DNA from: Flavobacteriales bacterium UBA1995
Lineage (GTDB): Bacteria; Bacteroidota; Bacteroidia; Flavobacteriales_D; Sanyastnellaceae
Direction: 5' to 3'
Length of the DNA stretch: 12,591 nt
NCBI GenBank assembly: GCA_002336475.1
Contig: DDCX01000002.1
Coordinates: 1 to 12,591, forward strand
This document shows positions 1 to 6,004 of the stretch, one piece after another; positions within the stretch are counted from its first letter, which is position 1, and the number at the start of each line of letters is the position of its first letter. The translations under genes and the position numbers were made by a program. The notes below the pieces were generated by a model. That model was not told where the DNA came from. It did no database searches and saw nothing but the letters and a program-made list of their open reading frames with translations.

Positions 1-954
1 TCCGATTTCCATGTCATCACCGGCGTAGCTGCATGCCAAAGTCTCATGGGCTTCGTTCGCAAAATCAACATCCTCCGCACTGATTTTGAGGCTACTTCCT
101 GCCAATGAAAGGCGGACCTGATGAGTGGTCTTGTTCGCGAAAATGGACACCCTGCGAATGCTGCGCTGAAAGTCCTTACGGTCAATGGTCATGCAGTTCG
201 GGTTCTCCTTCGGAATGACCGCTTCATAGTTGGGGTACTTGCCCTCAATCAAGCGGCACACGAGGTCCATTTCTCCGTACTTGAAATGGGCATTGGCTTC
301 GTTGAACGAAACCACCACCTCATCGGTCATAGGCAGCGTCCCCTTGAGCAGGTTCAACGGCTTCTTGGGAACGATCATCTCAGCATTCTCAGGCGCCGAT
401 GCATCGGTTCTGGCGTAACGCACCAAGCGGTGAGCATCCGTAGCAACGAAACTCAAATGGTCGTTGCGCAGCTCAAAGAAAATCCCACTCATCACAGGGC
501 GAAGGTCATCGCTTCCTGCGGCGAAGAGGGTCCGTGAAACGGCCTCGGCCAAGGTGTCAGAATTCAAGGTCACAGAAGTGGCATCCTCGAGCTCTGGAGT
601 TCGGGGAAACTCATCGGCGTGTGCGCCTGCCAGTTTGTACTTGCCTGCTTCACTGGTCAACTCCACACCACAAGTCTTGGCGTCCACCTTGAAGGTCAAA
701 GGAAGATCCTCGAACGTCTTCAGGATGTCGAGCAACATTTTGGCAGGAATCGCAATTGCGCCCTCCTCCTCTGAAGTCACTTCGACCGCAGTGGTCATGG
801 TGGTTTCAAGGTCGCTGGCGCTGATAGATGCCTTGCCCGGTTTGATGTCGAACAAGAAGTTGTCCAAGATGGGCAACGTGTTGCTGCTGTTGAGCACGCC
901 ACTGATGGCCTGAAGCTGGCGAAGTAAAGCGGTGCTGGATACGATAAACTGCAT
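1..954 (-). CDS. dnaN: DNA polymerase III beta subunit (sliding clamp), C-terminus cut by window edge
   Basis: This gene encodes the ring-shaped clamp that tethers DNA polymerase III to DNA and acts as a docking hub for replication and repair proteins. The visible part is 318 codons, open to the window edge in frame; clamps are usually about 370 residues, so roughly the last 50 are missing. It starts MQFIVSSTALLRQLQAISGV and shows clamp signatures: SNTLPILDNFLF early, then LRPVMSGIFFEL and FVATDAHRLV in the middle domain, and FPRTPELEDA and LIEGKYPNYEAVIP between strands. The visible end ACSYAGDDMEIG matches the segment that normally precedes the FN..YL motif. The ATG at 954 is the natural start, in line with family N-termini. 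A -7-like box and a palindrome lie just upstream. The gene diverges from the small secreted protein at 1097. The family call is secure. Confidence 0.96.
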   Translation of the reverse strand, partial: MQFIVSSTALLRQLQAISGVLNSSNTLPILDNFLFDIKPGKASISASDLETTMTTAVEVTSEEEGAIAIPAKMLLDILKTFEDLPLTFKVDAKTCGVELTSEAGKYKLAGAHADEFPRTPELEDATSVTLNSDTLAEAVSRTLFAAGSDDLRPVMSGIFFELRNDHLSFVATDAHRLVRYARTDASAPENAEMIVPKKPLNLLKGTLPMTDEVVVSFNEANAHFKYGEMDLVCRLIEGKYPNYEAVIPKENPNCMTIDRKDFQRSIRRVSIFANKTTHQVRLSLAGSSLKISAEDVDFANEAHETLACSYAGDDMEIG

Positions 955-972
955 GCGGTTGATATAGGACAT

Positions 973-980
973 CGAAAATA
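973..980 (-). promoter_or_regulatory. Candidate -7 box (TATTTTCG) of dnaN
   Basis: Read on the minus strand, TATTTTCG lies 18 bases before the dnaN ATG and fits the Bacteroidota TAnnTTTG -7 consensus except for C at the seventh base. No clear TTTG -33 element is visible at the expected distance, so this is a tentative promoter call. It overlaps the palindrome at 978-993. Confidence 0.4.
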
Positions 981-993
981 CCCTCGCGGGTAT
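978..993. promoter_or_regulatory. 6-bp perfect palindrome with 4-nt loop in the dnaN upstream region
   Basis: The arms ATACCC and GGGTAT are perfect and flank TCGC. On the minus (dnaN transcript) strand the loop reads GCGA, which fits a GNRA tetraloop. The repeat overlaps the candidate -7 box. It could be an operator, or a leader hairpin if transcription starts further upstream; the sequence alone does not decide. Confidence 0.4.
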
Positions 994-1060
994 CGCCCAC
1001 CACTCCTAAAACCCGTCACTTTTTCACAACTGATACACCGCAAGCCGACCACAAGGCGAC

Positions 1061-1092
1061 TTTGACGAACATCGCCCTGCACCGTACATTGG
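1061..1092 (+). promoter_or_regulatory. Candidate promoter TTTG-N20-TACATTGG of the small secreted protein
   Basis: TTTG at 1061-1064 is followed after 20 bases by TACATTGG at 1085-1092, one base off the TAnnTTTG consensus. The ATG at 1097 begins only four bases after the box, so the transcript would have almost no leader. This is the best-formed two-element promoter in the window, but no start site is known. Confidence 0.45.
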
Positions 1093-1096
1093 AGCT

Positions 1097-1453
1097 ATGA
1101 AGTTTCCCGCCACGTCCCCACTTATTGCAACTTGCCTCTTCGCCCTTCTCAGCATGCCTTTTTCTGCAGCTGCCCAAGCCGATGTGACGCCAGAGGCTGA
1201 GACCGTATTGACTGTGTTCGAAGGCCCTATGAGCCGGGAAGCGCTCAATGAGATGCGGTTGACCCTCTCCGAGCAAGGCGTGCGGTTGAATTACGGGAAC
1301 TTCCAATTCCACCCACAGACCAATGAAATGATCGGCGCTGAGCTATCGATGGTGGTGGACGGCGTCAGCTTTAAGGAGTACGTGGAATTTGTTTCTCCAA
1401 CCTGCTTTTTGCGCGTCACCAAAGAGTCGGGTTTCAGCCTCGAGGGCTGCTGA
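1097..1453 (+). CDS. Small secreted protein, possibly a standalone domain like the C-terminal tails of Bacteroidota M56 (BlaR1-type) proteins
   Basis: I do not recognise this 118-residue protein by name. Residues 1-27 form a clear signal peptide ending in AAAQA, so the mature product of about 90 residues should reach the periplasm or beyond. The core, about residues 38-90, reads LTVFEGPMSREALNEMR, then GVRLNYGNFQFH, then MIGAELSMVVDG. This strand-helix-strand-strand pattern resembles a small repeat I recall at the C-termini of Bacteroidota M56/BlaR1-type membrane peptidases, but here it stands alone. That link is an inference from pattern only. The mature part has two cysteines, Cys103 and the final residue Cys118, which could pair as a disulfide. 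The gene is convergent with the GT9 gene, whose end it overlaps by 20 bases. Coding potential is supported by the signal peptide and a good promoter candidate. Confidence 0.75.
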   Translation: MKFPATSPLIATCLFALLSMPFSAAAQADVTPEAETVLTVFEGPMSREALNEMRLTLSEQGVRLNYGNFQFHPQTNEMIGAELSMVVDGVSFKEYVEFVSPTCFLRVTKESGFSLEGC

Positions 1454-2516
1454 CCTGTTCCATGGCCGCCAAAACGCGGTCTACTTCTAAGTCATTCCCG
1501 CACCGAAAGTGGCCCTTTGGGCAAAGGTTGTGGCCGTGCAATCCGCATGGCTTGCAATCCAAAGCACCTTCAGGCACCTCTACTTCTGCTGCCGTCCCGT
1601 TTGATTTCATGGCCGGCAATGCACCAAAACCAAAGCGAGGCGTGGTGCTGCAAAAAACGGCCACCACCGCGGTGTCTACTGCACCGGCCATGTGAAGCGG
1701 TGCGCTGTCATTGCTGACCACGAGTTCAGATTGTGCCATCAATGCCGCGGCCCCCAGCAAATTCAGGTCGCCTGCACACACTTTGGGTGCCACAACTCGG
1801 CATGCCTCGGCGATGCTCTTGAGCAAAGCTTGATCGCCTTTGCCTCCGAGCAAAATGACCGCTTGACCCGGGTGCATCTGCACCCAACGGTCCGCCAATT
1901 CTGCCCAATGAGACTGTGGCCAGCGCTTTGTCGCCCACACACTTGCCGGTGCTAGAACGAGTCCCCCTGATGGCCAGGCTTGAGCAGCTGCCCTGTGCTC
2001 GTGGCTCGGATGCAGCACTGGCCGGTCCAACATTGGATTCCACGCCCCGATGAAACGGGCGACCTGAGCGTGATTGCGCTCGGTTTCATGCCGCCCATCG
2101 CCAATGCCATGGGCCACCAACTTCTCTTTTGGAGATGGCCATTTCAATGAACCTTCGAACCCTGTCAAACAGGAAGCTCCTGAACGACGGGCCAAAAGGG
2201 CCATACTGGAAAAACGATGCAAGTTGACGACCACCTCAGGACGGCTGGAACGCACGGTTTGGGCCACCCTAAGCAGCCGAGGGTATTTGCGCCAACCAGA
2301 CCTGTTCCAAGTGTGGACGGCACTTAGGAAAGGGTGGTCCTGAAACACACCCGCTGCAGCCTCTCGCACCACAATAGAAAGCTCGTGGTCCGGAAAATTC
2401 CGGTGCCACGACTCGAGCAAAGCCGAAGACAATACCGCATCGCCTAAAAAGGCCGGCTGAAGCAGCACGACCCTCGCCTTGCTGTCTAATCCGTGGTCGG
2501 CTTTGCCTTCCGTCAT
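1434..2516 (-). CDS. Glycosyltransferase family 9 (heptosyltransferase-like)
   Basis: This 360-residue protein belongs to the GT9 family (ADP-heptose:LPS heptosyltransferases and relatives), cytoplasmic enzymes that add sugars to lipopolysaccharide core. Family marks are VLLQPAFLGDAVLSSALL (about 17-34), APASVWATKRWP (189-200) and VSNDSAPLHMAGAV (268-281), the conserved donor-binding region. Near the C-terminus four cysteines (321, 324, 332, 339) sit in CKPCG and CPKGHFRC, a cluster I recall in other Bacteroidota GT9 proteins. The ATG at 2516 overlaps the dapD stop as ATGA, which supports this start and implies translational coupling; an in-frame ATG at 2603 lies deep inside dapD and is unlikely. 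The acceptor and donor sugars cannot be read from sequence. The 3' end overlaps the convergent gene at 1097-1453 by 20 bases. Confidence 0.9.
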   Translation of the reverse strand: MTEGKADHGLDSKARVVLLQPAFLGDAVLSSALLESWHRNFPDHELSIVVREAAAGVFQDHPFLSAVHTWNRSGWRKYPRLLRVAQTVRSSRPEVVVNLHRFSSMALLARRSGASCLTGFEGSLKWPSPKEKLVAHGIGDGRHETERNHAQVARFIGAWNPMLDRPVLHPSHEHRAAAQAWPSGGLVLAPASVWATKRWPQSHWAELADRWVQMHPGQAVILLGGKGDQALLKSIAEACRVVAPKVCAGDLNLLGAAALMAQSELVVSNDSAPLHMAGAVDTAVVAVFCSTTPRFGFGALPAMKSNGTAAEVEVPEGALDCKPCGLHGHNLCPKGHFRCGNDLEVDRVLAAMEQVSSPRG

Positions 2517-3349
2517 ACAGCGACAGCGTGGGTACGCAGGGCGTCGTTGAGCGAAGTTTTCCGGTCCGTACTCGCCTTTCGGTGTCCCACAATCAAGGCA
2601 CAAGGCACACCGAATTCTCCAGCGGGGAACTGCTTCTGACGCGTTCCGGGAATGACCACGGCACGCGCGGGCACTGCCCCTCTATGCTCTACAGGCTTGT
2701 CCCCGGAGACATCGATGATGGGTGTGCTTGCGGTCAATACCACTCCAGCCCCGAGTACCGCTTCCTTGCCTACGCGGACCCCTTCCACCACAATGGCCCT
2801 TGAGCCGATGAATGCCCCGTCTTCGATGATGACCGGCGCCGCTTGCAATGGTTCCAGTACTCCGCCAATGCCGACACCTCCGCTGAGGTGCACGTCTGCT
2901 CCAATTTGAGCACAGGACCCGACCGTTGCCCAGGTGTCCACCATTGTGCCTCCCGCGACGTATGCTCCGATGTTGACATAACTCGGCATCATGACCACCC
3001 CTCTGCCCAAAAAAGCACCATAGCGGGCAATCGCATGGGGAACCACACGTACCCCCGCCTCAGCATGGTTGCGCTTCAAGGCCATCTTGTCGTGAAACTG
3101 AAAAGGCCCCACTTCTTGGATTTCCATCTTGCGCATGGGGAAATACAGCACCACCGCTTTTTTCACCCACTCATTGACCTGCCAACCGTCATCCACAGGT
3201 TCTGCGCACCGCAGCTCCCCGGCATCCAAGGCTGCAATCACAGCTTCCACTGCTTCCTGAGTGGCCGTCTGTTCGCAGAGGCTCTGGTCCTCCCATGCTG
3301 ACTCAACGGTTTGGCGCACCGCTGTCCACTTCACCGCTGTTGCGCTCAT
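2513..3349 (-). CDS. dapD: 2,3,4,5-tetrahydropyridine-2,6-dicarboxylate N-succinyltransferase
   Basis: DapD transfers succinyl from succinyl-CoA to tetrahydrodipicolinate in the succinylase branch of diaminopimelate and lysine synthesis, feeding peptidoglycan. The 278-residue protein has the helical N-terminal domain (WVKKAVVLYFPMRKME, about 61-76) followed by a left-handed beta-helix of hexapeptide repeats (about 100-245). The helix includes VMMPSYVNIGAYV, GTMVDTWATVGSCAQIG, HLSGGVGIGGVLEPLQ and IVVEGVRV. Asp138 and Glu189 correspond by recall to the catalytic acidic residues of the family. The ending KASTDRKTSLNDALR is typical. I chose ATG 3349 because it gives a family-like length and has a purine-rich stretch upstream; in-frame ATGs at 3370 (285 residues) and 3394 are alternatives. 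The stop overlaps the GT9 start. The gene diverges from ruvX. Confidence 0.95.
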   Translation of the reverse strand: MSATAVKWTAVRQTVESAWEDQSLCEQTATQEAVEAVIAALDAGELRCAEPVDDGWQVNEWVKKAVVLYFPMRKMEIQEVGPFQFHDKMALKRNHAEAGVRVVPHAIARYGAFLGRGVVMMPSYVNIGAYVAGGTMVDTWATVGSCAQIGADVHLSGGVGIGGVLEPLQAAPVIIEDGAFIGSRAIVVEGVRVGKEAVLGAGVVLTASTPIIDVSGDKPVEHRGAVPARAVVIPGTRQKQFPAGEFGVPCALIVGHRKASTDRKTSLNDALRTHAVAV

Positions 3350-3374
3350 GACATCCGTCTTTAGTTCCATGTGG

Positions 3375-3404
3375 CGAAGATACCCGGTCACCAAGGTACC
3401 TTCG
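3375..3404. promoter_or_regulatory. Divergent dapD/ruvX promoter region with 10-bp imperfect inverted repeat
   Basis: The arms CGAAGATACC (3375-3384) and GGTACCTTCG (3395-3404) pair at 9 of 10 positions around a 10-base spacer. Read outward, each arm contains a TAnnTTTG-like -7 box: TATCTTCG on the minus strand toward dapD and TACCTTCG on the plus strand toward ruvX. The plus box ends four bases before the ruvX GTG, so ruvX would be nearly leaderless. The repeat may be two mirrored promoters, a regulator site, or both. No TTTG -33 elements are visible at normal distance. Confidence 0.45.
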
Positions 3405-3408
3405 CACT

Positions 3409-3822
3409 GTGCCCCGCTTCATCGCATTTGATTTCGGTACCCGACGCATCGGCATTGCCATCACGGACAGTGGGGCCATGATTGCGGCGCCTGAATGCAC
3501 GTGCAGCCCCCAAGAATGGCCCAAAGTTGTGGACCGCCTTTTCCATGCCGAACCCTGCGCCGGCCTTGTTGTAGGAAAACCAGGACTCATCTCAGGCGAT
3601 GAGACGCACAGTTCAAGAGACATTGAGGACTTTGCCGCGGCCTTGCGCAAGCGCTATCCCGACACCCCGCTTCATTTTGCAGACGAGGACTACAGCAGCC
3701 GAGAAGCGTCCGCTGCAATGGTCATGGGCGGCATGAGGAAATCCAAGCGCCGGGAAAAAGGCAACCTGGACAAGGTCGCCGCAGCCATTATTCTACAGCG
3801 GTTTCTCGACCAGCGCAGCTGA
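3409..3822 (+). CDS. ruvX: Putative pre-16S rRNA nuclease / Holliday junction resolvase, YqgF/RuvX family
   Basis: This 137-residue cytoplasmic protein has the RNase H-like fold of YqgF/RuvX, a family linked to pre-16S rRNA 5' maturation and to Holliday junction resolution. Marks are FIAFDFGTRRIGIAITD (4-20) with catalytic Asp8, AGLVVGKPGLISGDET (51-66), FADEDYSSREA (90-100) and NLDKVAAAIILQRFL (119-133) with Asp121. The second motif is normally DERLT or DERFT; here it is DEDYSS, keeping the two acids but replacing the usual Arg with Asp. The start is GTG, directly followed by the conserved first strand, and the length is normal for the family. It diverges from dapD and converges on the HAD gene with only 8 bases between the stops and no room for a terminator. 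Confidence 0.9.
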   Translation: MPRFIAFDFGTRRIGIAITDSGAMIAAPECTCSPQEWPKVVDRLFHAEPCAGLVVGKPGLISGDETHSSRDIEDFAAALRKRYPDTPLHFADEDYSSREASAAMVMGGMRKSKRREKGNLDKVAAAIILQRFLDQRS

Positions 3823-3830
3823 TTTGGCGT

Positions 3831-4277
3831 TCAGTCGGACTCATTGCCCTTGAACACTTCAATTTCGCGGGTGGTCTTGACCAGCTGGGTGAACCTGTCT
3901 ACGTAGCGGGTGGCCCGCACCACGTGGTTGTCAATCCAATGGTAATTGCCTCCACGGGGCTTGCCCATGAGCAGACCGTTGTATTTGAACCCGTGATGTT
4001 GCAACCAGGTTTCGGTCACCTCCCGGTGATCTTCTGTCCTGCTGGTAAAGAAGGTGATGATGTGGCCCTCGTCAAACCATCCATTCAATGTGGCCAAAGC
4101 ATCGGGAAACGGCGCACAAGTGGCCATCCGCTCCGGCTGCTCATTTGGCACGTCTTCAGTGATGGTGCCATCAATGTCGATGAGGAAGTTCTTGACTTCT
4201 TCCGAAAGTTGAGGGGAAGCAGCGCGGCCATCGGCATCTTGGGCTGCATGGAGGGAATGTTCTTTGTTGTCTTTCAT
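3831..4277 (-). CDS. HAD superfamily hydrolase-like protein (often annotated phosphoheptose isomerase or polynucleotide-kinase-like in Bacteroidota)
   Basis: This 148-residue protein keeps the HAD phosphatase core. Motif I is FLIDIDGTIT with nucleophile Asp34 and Asp36; motif II is FFTSR (about 76-80); Lys106 in LLMGKPRGG is a motif III candidate; and WIDNH (114-118) with Asp116 is motif IV. The spacing is compact with almost no cap domain, so a small or macromolecular phosphorylated substrate is possible, but none can be named. I recall close relatives throughout Bacteroidota carrying the misleading label phosphoheptose isomerase. The first 25 or so residues are polar and probably disordered; a start further inside cannot be excluded. 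It lies 63 bases after bshC on the same strand, so it may be the last gene of that run. A weak inverted repeat sits right before its ATG. Confidence 0.82.
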   Translation of the reverse strand: MKDNKEHSLHAAQDADGRAASPQLSEEVKNFLIDIDGTITEDVPNEQPERMATCAPFPDALATLNGWFDEGHIITFFTSRTEDHREVTETWLQHHGFKYNGLLMGKPRGGNYHWIDNHVVRATRYVDRFTQLVKTTREIEVFKGNESD

Positions 4278-4278
4278 G

Positions 4279-4305
4279 GTGTTGGACTTGAATCAGGATC
4301 AACAC
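4279..4305 (-). other. Weak 6-bp inverted repeat abutting the HAD gene start
   Basis: GTGTTG and CAACAC flank a 15-base loop, and the proximal arm ends one base before the ATG at 4277. If formed in RNA it would cover the initiation region. A six-base stem with a long loop can easily occur by chance. Confidence 0.2.
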
Positions 4306-4340
4306 TGAAAGGAACATTGCCTCTCTTATGGAACGCCAAG

Positions 4341-5963
4341 TTAATGAGGTCCGCTGCGAATCACATGAACCAGCGGGCTCCAATCTGAAGACTTATGCCC
4401 TTGATAGAAGGTTTCTGCAAGTGCATCTTCTAGCGGCAAGGCTTGTTCAGATTGCTGGCTCCATTCGGACGCGAGGTGAAAAAAGTGGACCACGCGCTCT
4501 TGAGCCTGCCCATTGGGCCGAACCCAATCGTCCAAGCGGTTGAGCCGTGAAATGGACTCTGACTCTTTGCGCTTCACCGCTTTCACGGTTTGTTGATCAA
4601 GCCGATCCAGCACATTCTCCATCTTGGCCAATGCCGCTTTGACGCTGCCTTCCAATGAAGGATCAACACTGGACAGGGCTTCCCCAGCCGCTGCGGCCTC
4701 TCCTTGCATCGCTTGTTTCCACGACCTCAAATCTGGCGCCTCGGACTGCTCTACGAGGCCATCCACCCACATAGACTTGGACTTGAGCAATGCTGCATCA
4801 TCCAGGCCCGTTTTGGCGGCTACATTCGACCAACGGCGAGGCAGTATGACCGCACTGTCACGTGGAACCAAGATGGGCTGTTCCATTTCAAGACGCGCAA
4901 AGACACCAGGCAACTGCATGCCATACGCCACCTCAGCCAATCCCCCAACAAGGGCCACATCAGGCAGCAATAAGGATTGATACACCGGCCGCAGCAATGC
5001 ATTGGGAGAGAAAGCTTCTGGATGGGAGGCTATGGCTTGACACAGGTCTTCTGCACCTTTCCATTGAGCACCTCCAAGGGACGCCCAGCCTTCTTCAGAA
5101 GACACCAGCCGATGGCGGCCACCGGGACTCAAATGAAACAAATTGCAAGGGCGGACATGCACCTGAGGCTTGAAGCCCGCTGACTCCAAATCTTGATTGC
5201 ACGCCGAAACCGCATGGTACGTCAACCCTTCGCGCACCTCGCGCTGCATCACCTCAACGAATGTGGCTTTGAAAGCAGGATCATCGCCATCGATTACGAC
5301 CAATTGATCCGGACCGAACATGGCATGCACCCAATGGCGCATGGCTTGAGACAGCGTGCAACCTTGAGGGAATTCGAGGCAGCCTGAAACCTCGGGGACA
5401 AGTGACGTTGCGCTTGTCCAGGACGACAACTCCTCTGCCAGCCCCAAGGTGGACATTCTGCCTACCGCCCCTCCTTGTGGGGATTGGGGAGACCAACTTT
5501 GCCACTGCTCACCGTCCCACAGGCTGCGTATCTCGTCGAAATCATGGTCTTCCGAGGCCAACCAAAAAACGGGTACAACTGAAGTGCGCCAGCGCTCTTG
5601 CAGCCTGTGTGCCAGTGTGATCGCCGTTTGAATTTTATGAAACGTAAATGCGGGCCCAGCTGCCAGGCACAATTGATGACCGGTGGTTACCGTCCGGGTT
5701 TGGGCATGGTCCAATTCTAGGAGTCTGCCAGGAGGGTCCATCTTGGCGGCGGCGTATTGCTTGCCTATCCTTTCTACCAAAAGCGGTCCGAAGTGGGGTT
5801 TCCGGCCTACAGCGTCGCGCTTGGCATCGAATGCTCCTTCTGACGGACAATGGGGCCAAACCCCATCGGATGTCAATGGTGGCATTTCCCCTTCCCACCA
5901 ACGTCTGACGATGTGGTTTTCGGGCAAACTTCCGATTAAAGAAAAACGTGAAGCTTGCGCCAC
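4341..5963 (-). CDS. bshC: Bacillithiol biosynthesis cysteine-adding enzyme BshC
   Basis: BshC joins cysteine to glucosamine-malate in the last step of bacillithiol synthesis, the low-molecular-weight thiol of many Firmicutes and Bacteroidota. Recognition rests on TVTTGHQLCLAAGPAFTFHK and VVPVFWLASEDHDFDEI, the hallmark Rossmann-fold motifs, at about residues 92-111 and 129-145. A long charged helical stretch near the C-terminus (ENVLDRLDQQTVKAVKRKES) matches the family coiled coil. The start is uncertain. I favour GTG at 5963 (540 residues), which follows an A/G-rich stretch and aligns with the family N-terminus. TTG at 5999 or 6008 are alternatives, the latter overlapping the upstream stop as TTGA. 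ATG at 6068 would extend 64 bases into the upstream gene with implausible residues. No bshA or bshB is in the window. Confidence 0.92.
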   Translation of the reverse strand: MAQASRFSLIGSLPENHIVRRWWEGEMPPLTSDGVWPHCPSEGAFDAKRDAVGRKPHFGPLLVERIGKQYAAAKMDPPGRLLELDHAQTRTVTTGHQLCLAAGPAFTFHKIQTAITLAHRLQERWRTSVVPVFWLASEDHDFDEIRSLWDGEQWQSWSPQSPQGGAVGRMSTLGLAEELSSWTSATSLVPEVSGCLEFPQGCTLSQAMRHWVHAMFGPDQLVVIDGDDPAFKATFVEVMQREVREGLTYHAVSACNQDLESAGFKPQVHVRPCNLFHLSPGGRHRLVSSEEGWASLGGAQWKGAEDLCQAIASHPEAFSPNALLRPVYQSLLLPDVALVGGLAEVAYGMQLPGVFARLEMEQPILVPRDSAVILPRRWSNVAAKTGLDDAALLKSKSMWVDGLVEQSEAPDLRSWKQAMQGEAAAAGEALSSVDPSLEGSVKAALAKMENVLDRLDQQTVKAVKRKESESISRLNRLDDWVRPNGQAQERVVHFFHLASEWSQQSEQALPLEDALAETFYQGHKSSDWSPLVHVIRSGPH

Positions 5964-6004
5964 CTTTTCTGGGTTATGGCTTGTTGTTGAGACGTGCAAC
6001 GTGC

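Noticed and set aside
121..913. Plus-strand open frames opposite dnaN
   Set aside because: They lie antisense to a clear clamp gene, have no family-like motifs and no promoter; they mirror the dnaN codon pattern.
2517..2603. Longer GT9 reading frame starting at 2603
   Set aside because: The extra 29 residues lie wholly within dapD in another frame and look unnatural; the ATGA overlap at 2513-2516 gives a better start.
3823..3830. Possible terminator between the convergent ruvX and HAD genes
   Set aside because: Only eight bases separate the two stop codons and no hairpin spanning them was found.
3924..4388. Plus-strand open frame of about 154 codons opposite the HAD gene
   Set aside because: It is antisense to a gene with intact HAD motifs, and its translation shows no recognisable domain or signal.
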